A stretch of 64,000 nucleotides of DNA, from the NCBI GenBank assembly GCA_965224495.1, contig CBDCZI010000029.1, forward strand, positions 186,001 through 250,000, written 5' to 3'. The notes under the pieces are model-generated. The model had not been told where the DNA came from and did not search any database. It saw nothing but the letters and a program-made list of their open reading frames with translations. The position numbers and the translations under genes were made by a program. Shown one piece after another: positions 19,559 through 31,707 of this stretch; positions within the stretch are counted from its first letter, which is position 1, and each line of letters opens with the position of its first letter. This DNA is from CBDCZI01 sp965224495. Lineage in GTDB: Bacteria; Bacteroidota; Bacteroidia; Cytophagales; JAAEPT01.

Positions 19559-19578
19559 AAACTGATTTTCGTCAGTTT
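19559..19578. promoter_or_regulatory. Dyad with CRP/FNR-type core upstream of the kinase/regulator operon
   Basis: The sequence AAACTGA-TTTTCG-TCAGTTT is a perfect 7-base inverted repeat containing TGA-N6-TCA, the core spacing of CRP/FNR-family operators. Autoregulation by the CRP-type response regulator is a reasonable inference. It lies only 6 bases before the longest possible start codon of the kinase, which would favour a later start if the site is an operator. Confidence 0.45.
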
Positions 19579-19798
19579 TTGTAGTAAATAAAATCAATCT
19601 ATACTATTTAATTTGCTTCTCTTTACTCTATGTTGTCATGTAAGGTATAGACGAAGCCACTGATCAACAGTATCAAAAAAAATCCAAGTTTAGAGTTGCG
19701 AAATAATTAGGGCGTGTCCCCTTTCTTTGTGGGGGAAGATAAAAACCCTGCAATCAGTCTTACTATATAAAGGAGAGCAAACAGCCACAAGAAAAGGA

Positions 19799-19935
19799 CG
19801 GGGTCGGGCTTACCGCTCTCAATCTTTCGGAGCGAAGAGTACCGTTACTTAAGAAATACTAAGTGCCAGACTATTCTCATTAATCAAAGAAGAGCAGAGA
19901 ACCTCAAGGATTTCCACTACAATCCCTCACGCGGG
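19799..19935. repeat. Dispersed repeat, CGGGGTCGGGCT ... AATCCCTCACGCGGG type, long copy
   Basis: The element starts CGGGGTCGGGCTTACCGCTC and ends AAGGATTTCCACTACAATCC plus CTCACGCGGG. The same outer blocks occur in a shorter copy at 41559-41629 (CGGGGTCGGGCTTTCACCTG ... AAAGGATGCCGGC ... ATCCCTAAGC). Both copies sit just upstream of stable RNA genes. It encodes no credible protein. Confidence 0.55.
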
Positions 19936-20017
19936 AGTAACTAATAAATAGCAATAGTAAAAGGGAGAGAACTATTACTTATAGAATACACTATGTCAAA
20001 AAAACGAACACGGAATT

Positions 20018-20390
20018 CCCCTCCTTATTTCAAGGAGGTGGTTAGGGGTGGTAAGGCATAACAAACTGAAAACAAGCAATATACAAAGTAAATACCACTC
20101 TCTACTCAACAAAAAAAGTCGAAGTCCTGCTGAACTCGTTTCAGCATCTGATACAGCACAGCTAAATAGTAAACAAAAAACAATACGGCTAGAGCGCATT
20201 TGCAATGCGTTCAATGTGAGTAAACAACGAAGAACAAAAAAGCAATTCAATCTAAATTTGACAGGTGCTACAATTAAAAAGGATTAGCGGAGTTTTAAAA
20301 AGCCAGTTTTTGCTGTGGTGTTTTGGTTAACCTGCCAAGTTTTAAAAACTTGGCAGGTTTGCGTAAGGGGTGATTTCGCTGTAACCATAA
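20018..20390. repeat. Cluster of four to five dispersed repeat types upstream of the rRNA operon
   Basis: The elements are: 20018-20050 CCCCTCCTTATTTCAAGGAG plus GTGGTTAGGGGTGG; 20124-20149 GTCCTGCTGAACTCG then TTTCAGCATCT; 20189-20235 a 9-bp hairpin with a conserved 3' flank; 20329-20359 a 15-bp perfect inverted repeat AACCTGCCAAGTTTT with one loop base; and 20367-20390 GGGGTGATTTCGCTGTAACC. Four of these have relatives elsewhere in the window. The open frames in this interval (for example 20048-20287) are translations of the repeats, not genes. The remainder of 19579-20535 shows nothing else that can be supported. Confidence 0.65.
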
Positions 20391-20535
20391 GGAAAAAAAT
20401 ATCTAACGACCATAAACAAAAAAAGGTAAAAAACTTTTGAGCGAAGAAAGGCTTGTTAATAGCTCTAAATCAGCGAATAATCCAGCGTAGTAAATTACCA
20501 CCTAAAAAAACATTATAAATTAAGTGTATTAGGAG

Positions 20536-20565
20536 TTGTGTATTCAAAAGTTTGTGTTACCTTTG
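20536..20565 (+). promoter_or_regulatory. rRNA operon promoter
   Basis: TTG (20536-20538), 19-base spacer, TACCTTTG (20558-20565): an exact match to the Bacteroidota primary sigma consensus TTG-N17..23-TAnnTTTG. It is followed by CAATCCC at the expected start site, about 170 bases before the 16S gene. Confidence 0.75.
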
Positions 20566-20736
20566 CAATCCCTTAACGAAACAACGGGACGAAAGTCAAG
20601 TTGAGAAAAGGGAGACAGTTCGATAAAGAGAATTTTAATAATTGAGATAAAACAGCAATATTGAAGTTGGATAGTAGGGATGAATTTTAAGTTTTGGATT
20701 CAGGAGTTTATATTATTATAGACATTAAAAAACTTT

Positions 20737-22259
<1,523 letters not shown>

Positions 22260-22443
22260 CTAGAGAATATTATAAGCGTTGCTGCTTTATCTTAATTATA
22301 AAATATAAAGGTAAGTAAACTGTTAAAGGTTTACTTATTCCTATAGTCTGAAGGAATCTACGCCAACGAGTAGTAGAGGATAGCAGAGTAAAGAGTTCAA
22401 TAACATTTTGAGAGAAGAAAGAAATTAAATCACCGAGAGATCG
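22260..22443 (+). other. 16S-23S internal spacer without tRNA genes
   Basis: The spacer is about 184 bases. I find no tRNA-like T arm (GGTTCRANTCC) or cloverleaf here, although Flavobacteriia usually carry tRNA-Ile and tRNA-Ala in this place. The short frames here are on both strands and have no coding character. A sequence (GATCGGGAAGT) before the 23S 5' end can pair with ACTTCCC after its 3' end, as expected for the 23S processing stem. Confidence 0.7.
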
Positions 22444-25330
<2,887 letters not shown>

Positions 25331-25528
25331 CAAATATCTCTTTGGTGATTTAATTTCTCTCTCATTATTGTTAATTAAAGTCGTAAGTCTTTAGTAGTAA
25401 GTCGCAAGATAACTACGAAGATAAACTTCAAAGAACAATTTATAATATTACAGGTAGTATATCCAGGATAAGTTTGGAGATATACAACTGCTAGGAGCCA
25501 AAAGCAACTAGCAAGAAGCCTAAAAAGA

Positions 25529-25641
25529 ATGGTGGTAATAGCGCAGGTGTTCACCTCTTCCCTTTCCGAACAGAGAAGTTAAGCCCTGTAGCGTCGATGG
25601 TACTGCAATCATATGTGGGAGAGTAGATAGCCGCCAACCTT
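25529..25641 (+). rRNA. rrf: 5S ribosomal RNA
   Basis: About 113 bases, with GGTGGTAATAGCGCAGGTGT, the CCTTTCCGAACAGAGAAGTT loop, and a 3' strand GCCGCCAACC that closes helix I. It follows the 23S gene by about 200 bases. Bases 25331-25528 between them show no further gene. Confidence 0.92.
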
Positions 25642-25646
25642 ATTTT

Positions 25647-25683
25647 AAAGCCTCTGTATTTAATTATACAGAGGCTTTTTTTA
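25647..25683 (+). terminator. Terminator of the rRNA operon
   Basis: Stem AAAGCCTCTGTAT / ATACAGAGGCTTT followed by T7, immediately after the 5S gene. Confidence 0.9.
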
Positions 25684-25806
25684 TGTCTAGAAATTATTTA
25701 ATATACATGAAATAGGTGGTTGAATAAAATTTATGGGTCGTTTAAGTTTTTTTATTGCCCCGGATAAAACCAAGTTTTACCTGGTACGAAATAAAGTATG
25801 TCATTA

Positions 25807-25826
25807 ATCAGTTTTTGAACTGATTT
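25807..25826. promoter_or_regulatory. Inverted repeat upstream of the CoA-disulfide reductase gene
   Basis: AATCAGTT-TTTG-AACTGATT is a perfect 8-base dyad about 85 bases before the ATG. A -7 type element TAATTTTG lies downstream at 25878-25885. The site could be an operator; it contains the same AACTGA half-sequence as the dyad at 19559 but in the opposite arrangement, so the same regulator is not implied. Confidence 0.35.
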
Positions 25827-25910
25827 CATTCATTTAGGTGTGTAATTGTAGTCACAAAGACAGCTATTCACAGTTCTTAATTTTGAGGTATAGATTAAGA
25901 ATACATCATT

Positions 25911-27566
25911 ATGAAAGAGAAAATAATAATAATCGGAGGTTTGTCAGTAGGACCGTCTGCAGCAGCGAAAGCAAGAAGAGAAAACGAGGAAGCTGAAATT
26001 ATACTTTTTGAAAAAACAGCAGATATAAGTTATGCAACCTGTGGTATTCCTTATGCTTTTTCGGGTAAAATTACTTCACGTGAAAAATTATTGGTGGTAA
26101 AACCAGATTTGTTAAGACAACGATTTAAGATAGATGTTCGGTTAAATGAAGCGGTAGTTTCTATAGATCCCGAAAAACAAGAGGTGACAACAGCTAAAGG
26201 AATATACCAATACAACAAGTTGGTGTACGCTACGGGAGGGAAAGCAATTATTCCGCAGATAAAAAACTTACAACAATGTGACTTGTGGTCAACCTGTAAA
26301 ACTTTGGGTGATTATGATAAAATAATTAAAGATAAAGTGCTTGATGAAAAGCAGTCTATCGCGATTATTGGAGCAGGGCTTATCGGTTTAGAAACGGCTG
26401 AAAACTTGATTAAAGCAGGGAAAACAGTACATGTAATTGAAAGAGGAAGTGACGTGTTGTCAATCTTTAGTCCAATGTATGCTCGTTTGGTGCGTCAGGT
26501 ATTGAAATCAAACAAAGTGAATTTACATTTGAATACAACAGCTACGGAATTAGATTTGAAAAACAACCGTTTGTTACTTGACGACGGCACATCTATACCT
26601 GCCGAATACTTGATTATAGGTATTGGAGTAAGTCCGAATACTGAAATGTTAAAAATAAAAGGAGCTGAAACAACACCCAACGGAGCGTTACTGGTAGATG
26701 AAAATATGCAAACCTCGTTACCAAACATTTATTCGGCAGGAGACTGTGTGGCTCTGAGAAATTTAATAACCGAAGATACACAATATTTCCCTATGGGTAC
26801 ACACTCTAACAAGGGTGGGCGAACGGCAGGAGGAAATGCTTCTTCGTTGAAATCAAATCAAAGTTTCAAAGGAGCTTACGGTACAGGTATTGTTCAAGTG
26901 TTTGATTATGCAGCAGCAAGAACGGGATTGACTCCACGTGCAGGACAATTATTATCTTATAAATCGAGTTTGATTGTAGCAAATAGTAATCCTGGTTTTT
27001 ACCCAGGAGGCTCAGATGTTTTGGTGACCATTTATTACGATGAGCAAACATTACGTGTTGTAGGTGCAGAGGTTTTTGGTAAAAAAGGAATTGATAAACG
27101 TATTGATGTATTGGCAACGGCTATCTATGCAAAATTGACAATAGCTGATTTACCTCATTTAGATTTGGCTTACGCTCCGCCTTTCTCTCCTGCAAAAGAC
27201 CCACTGATTGTGTCGGCTTATGCGGCGGAAAATGAGATGAATAGTAATTTTAGTACAGTATTACCTTTTGAATTGAAGGCATTGTTAGATGCTAAACAAG
27301 CGATACAATTGGTTGATGTTAGAAACCCTGAAGAGTTGAAAAGTAAAGGTAAGATAGAAAACTCAATCAACCTTCCCTTAGATGATTTACGTGAGCGATT
27401 AGGTGAATTGGATAAGCAAAAGCCTGTTTATTTGTATTGTGCTAAAGGAATGAGAGGTTATCTGGCAAGTAAAATCCTCGAACACAATGGTTTTATTGAT
27501 GTGAATAATGTTTCTGGCGGTTATACTGTATGGAATATGTTGGGCTTACGAACAGAAGAGGTTTAA
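25911..27566 (+). CDS. CoA-disulfide reductase-type FAD/NAD(P)-dependent oxidoreductase with C-terminal rhodanese domain
   Basis: The 551-residue cytoplasmic flavoprotein has an FAD-binding IIIIGGLSVGPSAAAKA, the redox Cys44 in SYATCGIPY, a second nucleotide loop IIGAGLIGLETAENL, and the second FAD motif IYSAGDC. A dimerisation domain (about 320-440) follows, then a rhodanese domain (about 450-551) with VDVRNPEE and active Cys510 in YLYCAKGMRGY. Fusions of this kind reduce CoA disulfide, CoA persulfide or polysulfide. The exact substrate cannot be read from sequence. It is monocistronic with its own terminator. Confidence 0.9.
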   Translation: MKEKIIIIGGLSVGPSAAAKARRENEEAEIILFEKTADISYATCGIPYAFSGKITSREKLLVVKPDLLRQRFKIDVRLNEAVVSIDPEKQEVTTAKGIYQYNKLVYATGGKAIIPQIKNLQQCDLWSTCKTLGDYDKIIKDKVLDEKQSIAIIGAGLIGLETAENLIKAGKTVHVIERGSDVLSIFSPMYARLVRQVLKSNKVNLHLNTTATELDLKNNRLLLDDGTSIPAEYLIIGIGVSPNTEMLKIKGAETTPNGALLVDENMQTSLPNIYSAGDCVALRNLITEDTQYFPMGTHSNKGGRTAGGNASSLKSNQSFKGAYGTGIVQVFDYAAARTGLTPRAGQLLSYKSSLIVANSNPGFYPGGSDVLVTIYYDEQTLRVVGAEVFGKKGIDKRIDVLATAIYAKLTIADLPHLDLAYAPPFSPAKDPLIVSAYAAENEMNSNFSTVLPFELKALLDAKQAIQLVDVRNPEELKSKGKIENSINLPLDDLRERLGELDKQKPVYLYCAKGMRGYLASKILEHNGFIDVNNVSGGYTVWNMLGLRTEEV

Positions 27567-27571
27567 AACAC

Positions 27572-27606
27572 AAAAAGGGATGGTATCATTGATACTATCC
27601 CTTTTT
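27572..27606 (+). terminator. Terminator after the CoA-disulfide reductase gene
   Basis: Long hairpin AAAAAGGGATGGTATCA / TGATACTATCCCTTTTT with one G-T pair, ending in a T run, six bases after the stop codon. Confidence 0.88.
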
Positions 27607-27660
27607 AATTTGTGACTAAAAACTTTTTAAGCTGTGTATTCATCTAATGTACTTGAACTG

Positions 27661-27708
27661 CTAGCGCTCGTTGACAACGAGTGCAATGTGCCTAAACAAC
27701 GAAGAACT
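27661..27708. repeat. REP-like dispersed hairpin, second copy
   Basis: CTA, then a 10-bp stem (GCGCTCGTTG / CAACGAGTGC with one G-T pair and a one-base loop), then AATGTGCCTAAACAACGAAG. It matches 20189-20235 in its flanks, while the stem bases differ but still pair. The rest of the 27607-27835 gap shows no gene. Confidence 0.6.
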
Positions 27709-27835
27709 GAAAGGCACAAAGTAAACAGAAATGCCGTTTAATATGGTGTAGTAGTAATTACCAAGAGGTACCAGCCACCGCACAAAACCCTTGCCTCTTT
27801 TGGTAGTCACGATACCGTAAGGAATGTTTTTTATC

Positions 27836-27863
27836 AGTATTAGTTGTAAGTACAACTAATACT
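27836..27863. promoter_or_regulatory. Operator-like 13-bp dyad in the promoter of the MarR-type gene
   Basis: AGTATTAGTTGTA-AG-TACAACTAATACT is a perfect palindrome whose arms cover the -33 element and spacer of the promoter at 27844-27873. Position and symmetry suit an autorepressing MarR dimer. Confidence 0.65.
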
Positions 27864-27873
27864 AGTACCTTTA
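27844..27873 (+). promoter_or_regulatory. Promoter of the MarR/membrane protein operon, predicted leaderless start
   Basis: TTG (27844-27846), 19-base spacer, TACCTTTA (27866-27873). With the usual -7 geometry, transcription would start at or within a few bases of the ATG at 27878, implying a leaderless or nearly leaderless mRNA. Confidence 0.6.
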
Positions 27874-27877
27874 CATC

Positions 27878-28297
27878 ATGGAATTTGAAAACATAGCTGG
27901 TTTTAACCCCATTACTTGTATTTCAGGTAAGGTAATGAAGATAAGCCGTATAACTTCGGCTATTTTTAGAAAGCACTTAAAATCATTTGGTGTAACAAAT
28001 AGTCAGTTGAGTTTATTATTTGTATTAAGTAAAAAAGGAGGACAAACACAGACTCAGTTGGTAACTATCACAGGGTTAGAGAAATCGTCGTTAAACAGAA
28101 ATTTGGAAAGGCTTTTTGGAAATGGGAACCTGACAAAAGAAAATTTCCCGCTTATTGAAATTACATATAAGGGAAAAAAGAAAGTGAATGAAATGATTCC
28201 TGTGTGGGAAGAGGCAATGAAAGAAGTTCGAGAGTTGTTGGGAGAGAATGGAGAGGAGGCATTAAATGTAGTATTAGGTAAATTGACAAAAAAATGA
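27878..28297 (+). CDS. MarR family transcriptional regulator
   Basis: The 139-residue protein has a winged HTH typical of MarR: helices around FRKHLKSFGVTNSQLSLLFVL (about 31-51), a recognition region TQTQLVTITGLEKSSLNRNLERL (about 57-79), and a wing near FPLIEITYKGKKKV. It overlaps the next gene by four bases (ATGA), so it is translationally coupled to a membrane protein. The palindrome overlapping its promoter suggests autoregulation. The inducing ligand is unknown. Confidence 0.85.
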   Translation: MEFENIAGFNPITCISGKVMKISRITSAIFRKHLKSFGVTNSQLSLLFVLSKKGGQTQTQLVTITGLEKSSLNRNLERLFGNGNLTKENFPLIEITYKGKKKVNEMIPVWEEAMKEVRELLGENGEEALNVVLGKLTKK

Positions 28298-29016
28298 TGG
28301 AATTACAATTAGGTTACCTTGGCTTAACAGTCGTTATGTTGGTCGTAATCGCTTATATCGGTTTGTATGCGATACAAAAAACAGTATTGAACGAGAAACA
28401 AGCAACGAGAAAAAAAACAGTATTAATTGGTGGTTTGTTCCTTTGGCAAGTTTATATTTTTGTATTAGCTCAAAGTGGTCTGTTAGATAATTTTGATTTA
28501 CCTCCACGTTTTCCTTTGTTGTTGGTGTTTCCGACATTTATTTTTACAGGAGTATTTCTTTGTAAAAACAGAAAGAAAGAATGGGTGAAAGTGGTACCTA
28601 CTCATTGGCTGGGGTATTTACAAAGTTTTAGAATTGTCGTCGAAACTTTATTCGTTTTTGCCGTGGCAAAAAACGTATTGAATTACCATGTGACTTTAGA
28701 AGGGTACAATTTCGATATGTTTGTAGGGTTGACAGCACCTATTGTAACTTATTTAGTTTACCAGCGAAAAGTATTGAGTGAGAGAATAATGCTCTTATGG
28801 AATTATGCAGGGTTAGCTATTTTGGCGACGGTAGTGCTCTTATTTACCACTTGTGCGTATTTACCTAGTTTTTATGGAAGTGACACGATGTTGTTAAACC
28901 CAAGTGTCGTGAAATATCCCTATGTGTTGGTTGCAGGTTTTTTGATGCCTTTGGCTGTATTTACACACGTACTGTCTATTATTAAGTTGAGAAAATCACT
29001 AAATCTACCAGGTTAG
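28294..29016 (+). CDS. Multi-pass membrane protein coupled to MarR regulator, unknown function
   Basis: The protein has 240 residues with about seven predicted membrane helices (near 8-27, 44-60, 73-90, 108-128, 139-155, 168-188 and 207-228). There is no ATP-binding or recognised transporter motif. I do not recognise the family. The coupling to a MarR gene suggests an inducible envelope or export role, which is inference. It ends 28 bases before the convergent double-OmpA gene. Confidence 0.75.
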   Translation: MMELQLGYLGLTVVMLVVIAYIGLYAIQKTVLNEKQATRKKTVLIGGLFLWQVYIFVLAQSGLLDNFDLPPRFPLLLVFPTFIFTGVFLCKNRKKEWVKVVPTHWLGYLQSFRIVVETLFVFAVAKNVLNYHVTLEGYNFDMFVGLTAPIVTYLVYQRKVLSERIMLLWNYAGLAILATVVLLFTTCAYLPSFYGSDTMLLNPSVVKYPYVLVAGFLMPLAVFTHVLSIIKLRKSLNLPG

Positions 29017-29044
29017 AAATGCCAGCTTAATTTTACAGTGAAAA

Positions 29045-29884
29045 TTACAAGGTGATAACCTTGATTTCTACTCTGCGATTTTTCTTTAATTCGGTTCTTG
29101 TTTTCCCATTAGGATAGAGCATTTTCGCACTTCCGTAACCGATGGTTGATATACGATTAGGAGAAATCCCCATAGAGATTAAATAGTCTCTTGTGGTTTT
29201 GGCTCTTGCAGCAGAGGTTTTTAAATGCCATTCTTTAGATTTTTTACTCCTTACGCCGTTGGTGTGTCCTTCTATTCTGATGATTAGTGTGGGGTTGCTC
29301 TGCATGGTTAGAAAAAGAGCTGTCATTGCAGGATGTGACTCTTCCAGTACAATAGCAAGATTAGGAACAAAGTGTAGATTTTCGACTTTGTAGGTTTTGT
29401 TTATGGCTAACACAAGGAGTTTGTTGGTTTTGGTGGCTTGTGCCAAATGTCCTTTTTGAAAACTCACGATGTAAGACAAAGAATCGGTGGTGTGTAATAA
29501 AGAAAGCTGGTGTGTTTTATTGTTTTTATAGATAGGTATGATTTCGACTCGTCTATTCTTTGTTTTTTGAAGTGTTTTATTGGGCGTACTAAAACTTTTA
29601 CCCACGATTTGCAACGTGGTCTTTTCGGGAGATTTTAAATGGTTTTTTGTGTTTAATGCTCTACGAAGAGATAGTTTTTGGTTGTAAGAAAAACTCCCAG
29701 AACTATCACAATGACCAATAAAGATGACTTTTTCTAAATTCTCAGTAGGTATGTTGTTTATCGTTTTTTGGGCGTTGGTAGATATTCTGTCACTATCATA
29801 AGCGAAAAAGATAGTTGTCTCGATTTGTGATCGGACTAAATAAAACGAACAAAAGAAAAGAAGGAATAACGCTGATTTATTCAT
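29045..29884 (-). CDS. Exported protein with two tandem OmpA-like domains
   Basis: The 279-residue protein has a signal peptide ending near YLVRS. The first OmpA-like domain (about 24-120) has FFAYDSDRIST, FIGHCDSSG and KNRRVEI. The second (about 165-279) has RIEGHTNG, AARAKTTRDYLISMG, RISTIGYG and NRRVEIKVI. OmpA domains usually bind meso-diaminopimelate of peptidoglycan through Asp and Arg; both domains keep the final NRR. Two OmpA domains in one short protein, with no barrel or lipobox, is unusual and suggests a periplasmic peptidoglycan cross-bridge or an adaptor. Function is inferred only. Confidence 0.85.
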   Translation of the reverse strand: MNKSALFLLFFCSFYLVRSQIETTIFFAYDSDRISTNAQKTINNIPTENLEKVIFIGHCDSSGSFSYNQKLSLRRALNTKNHLKSPEKTTLQIVGKSFSTPNKTLQKTKNRRVEIIPIYKNNKTHQLSLLHTTDSLSYIVSFQKGHLAQATKTNKLLVLAINKTYKVENLHFVPNLAIVLEESHPAMTALFLTMQSNPTLIIRIEGHTNGVRSKKSKEWHLKTSAARAKTTRDYLISMGISPNRISTIGYGSAKMLYPNGKTRTELKKNRRVEIKVITL

Positions 29885-30028
29885 TTTTAGTTTAATTAAT
29901 AAGTATTTAGTATACTCTTTTTTTTGAGGATAAAAAAGAGATTGAACAAATGTAAATGAGTACTGTTTGTATTCGTGCTTTCATAATCACCTGTGCTAAG
30001 TACGCCAAAACAGTAGGTTACACCTCTC

Positions 30029-30991
30029 TTAATAACCAATATTCTTATGGTCTGCTCGTTGTAATCGGTCATTGACACCTCTTCCCAAACCTGTGTTAGG
30101 TACGTATTCGGCTAAAATCACATCTAATAGTTCTCCATCAATCAGACGCATGTAGTTAAACAAATTCTTTGCTACCTCACGCACATTTCCCGAAGGACTT
30201 AAAACAAAATTAACGGCAACTTGTTGGCTGTAATCTTTTTGGTAGCTTAATATGCCTATTTTTTTTCCTTCAAACTGTTGGCTCAATGTCTGAATGTTAC
30301 CAACAAAAAATGGTGTTGAGGGTGCATAATGACTTTTTAGCATACCACTCGTCAAGGGCTTCTCGTGACTTTTTTTATTCACTTTCACTTCGCCTACAAC
30401 GCTTTTTATTTCTTCTATCGAAAGTCCTCCTGTACGGTAAATTATTGGTTCGCCTTCCTCAAAACCAATAATTGTAGATTCGATACCTACCCCACAAGCA
30501 CCACCATCTAAGATGTATTTAACGCCTATTCCGAGCTGTTGTGCGACGGCCTCTGGTGATGTAGGGCTGATAGACCCAAATTTATTAGCACTTGGTGCTG
30601 CTAAAGGGTAGGGTAATCGACTCAATAAGTCTAACGCCACAGGATGATTAGGTATGCGTATGGCAACCAAAGGACTTCCTGCAGTAACTAAATCACTTAT
30701 TTTATCCGTTTTGGGTAGTAGTAAGGTCATTGGTCCAGGCCAAAAAGCCTCACTTAACAAGCTTGCCTTTTCAGGTATTTCTTTGACAAATAAACGTACT
30801 TTTTCTAAACTATCTGTATGGATAATCAACGGATTAAAAGAAGGTCTATTTTTTACCTCAAAAATTTTCAATACCGCTTCGTCTTCAAAAGCATTTGCTG
30901 CCAGACCATAAACCGTTTCGGTAGGTAAGCCAACGACTTCGTTTTTATTTAGCCATGCGATTGCTTTCTCTATGTCTGTACCGGTATTCAC
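30029..30991 (-). CDS. L-threonylcarbamoyladenylate synthase (Sua5/YwlC type)
   Basis: The 320-residue protein starts at GTG 30991. The YrdC/TsaC domain (about 5-190) has GLPTETVYGLAANA, the KNRPSFNPL signature, WPGPMTLLL and the PSANKFGSISPT loop. A C-terminal Sua5 domain (about 205-320) follows a linker with SGMLKSHYAP. It makes threonylcarbamoyl-AMP from Thr, bicarbonate and ATP, the first step of t6A37 tRNA modification. The start codon shares one base with the stop of the preceding membrane protein gene (TAGTG), so the two are co-translated. Confidence 0.93.
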   Translation of the reverse strand: MNTGTDIEKAIAWLNKNEVVGLPTETVYGLAANAFEDEAVLKIFEVKNRPSFNPLIIHTDSLEKVRLFVKEIPEKASLLSEAFWPGPMTLLLPKTDKISDLVTAGSPLVAIRIPNHPVALDLLSRLPYPLAAPSANKFGSISPTSPEAVAQQLGIGVKYILDGGACGVGIESTIIGFEEGEPIIYRTGGLSIEEIKSVVGEVKVNKKSHEKPLTSGMLKSHYAPSTPFFVGNIQTLSQQFEGKKIGILSYQKDYSQQVAVNFVLSPSGNVREVAKNLFNYMRLIDGELLDVILAEYVPNTGLGRGVNDRLQRADHKNIGY

Positions 30992-31476
30992 TAATCTCCG
31001 TCGCTATCGTGTGTATGTGCGTTTTTATCTACTTTTAGCTCAATCTCATTGTGTTTTATTTCACCTCCTTTGTTAGCGATTACTGCAAAAAGACTACACA
31101 AAACTACTCCACCTACTACAGTAAGGTAGCTTAATAATTTAGCTTGACTGTTGTTACGTTTTACTGATAAAAATGTAATGGCACTCAATAAACCAATAAA
31201 TAAAGAAACAAAAAGTCCGATTTCGGCAATCTCTTCATGTGCTTTTATTTTGTCGTGGCTAATGCCTGGGATATGCTCTACAAGTTCTTCAGCTCCTTCT
31301 CCTGAAAAATAAACAGGCAAAATACTGAAACATGAAATGGCAACAATCACCAATCCCGCTTTTAGGTTTGAAGTATTTTTATTAATAAAGAGAGCGTAGA
31401 TAACTAAAACTAAACCAATAAAAGTTCCTATGATAGGAAAGTGATTAGTTAAAAGGTGGATGTGAGCTGGGTTCAT
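30991..31476 (-). CDS. Small integral membrane protein with His-rich tail, conserved in Bacteroidota
   Basis: I place the start at the ATG at 31476, giving 161 residues beginning MNPAHIHLLTNHFPIIGTF. The longer open frame upstream (to 31698) lacks coding character. Four membrane segments are likely (about 14-32, 41-58, 85-105 and 116-135). A loop with GEGAEELVEHIPGISHDKIKAHEE follows the second helix and the C-terminus ends HTHDSDGD. The histidines could bind metal or haem, but this is speculative. It precedes Sua5 with a one-base overlap. Bases 31477-31707 show no gene. Confidence 0.7.
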   Translation of the reverse strand: MNPAHIHLLTNHFPIIGTFIGLVLVIYALFINKNTSNLKAGLVIVAISCFSILPVYFSGEGAEELVEHIPGISHDKIKAHEEIAEIGLFVSLFIGLLSAITFLSVKRNNSQAKLLSYLTVVGGVVLCSLFAVIANKGGEIKHNEIELKVDKNAHTHDSDGD

Positions 31477-31707
31477 AATAAATAGATTTAAGGTAGCTAA
31501 TGTAACTATTATATTTGTTAGTGATTTTGAAGGTTTCGTGTTTGTATCCAACCTCAAGTCGTCAAAAAAGAAGTCGTCTGTCACTTTTAAACCAAGAGCA
31601 AAGATAACACAATAAGTAGCATGATAAAATAAGATGACACTCAAAGTACGGTAGCTTTTACTAATTAAAAAGATAAATCCGTAGTTCGTAGAATACAATG
31701 AGATGAT

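Noticed and set aside
20048..20287. Possible 79-residue ORF (and an antisense partner) before the rRNA operon
   Set aside because: It consists of translated dispersed repeats, with no start context or protein-like composition.
31477..31698. N-terminal extension of the small membrane protein to 31698
   Set aside because: The added 74 residues lack coding character and the conserved start NPAHIHLL lies at 31476.
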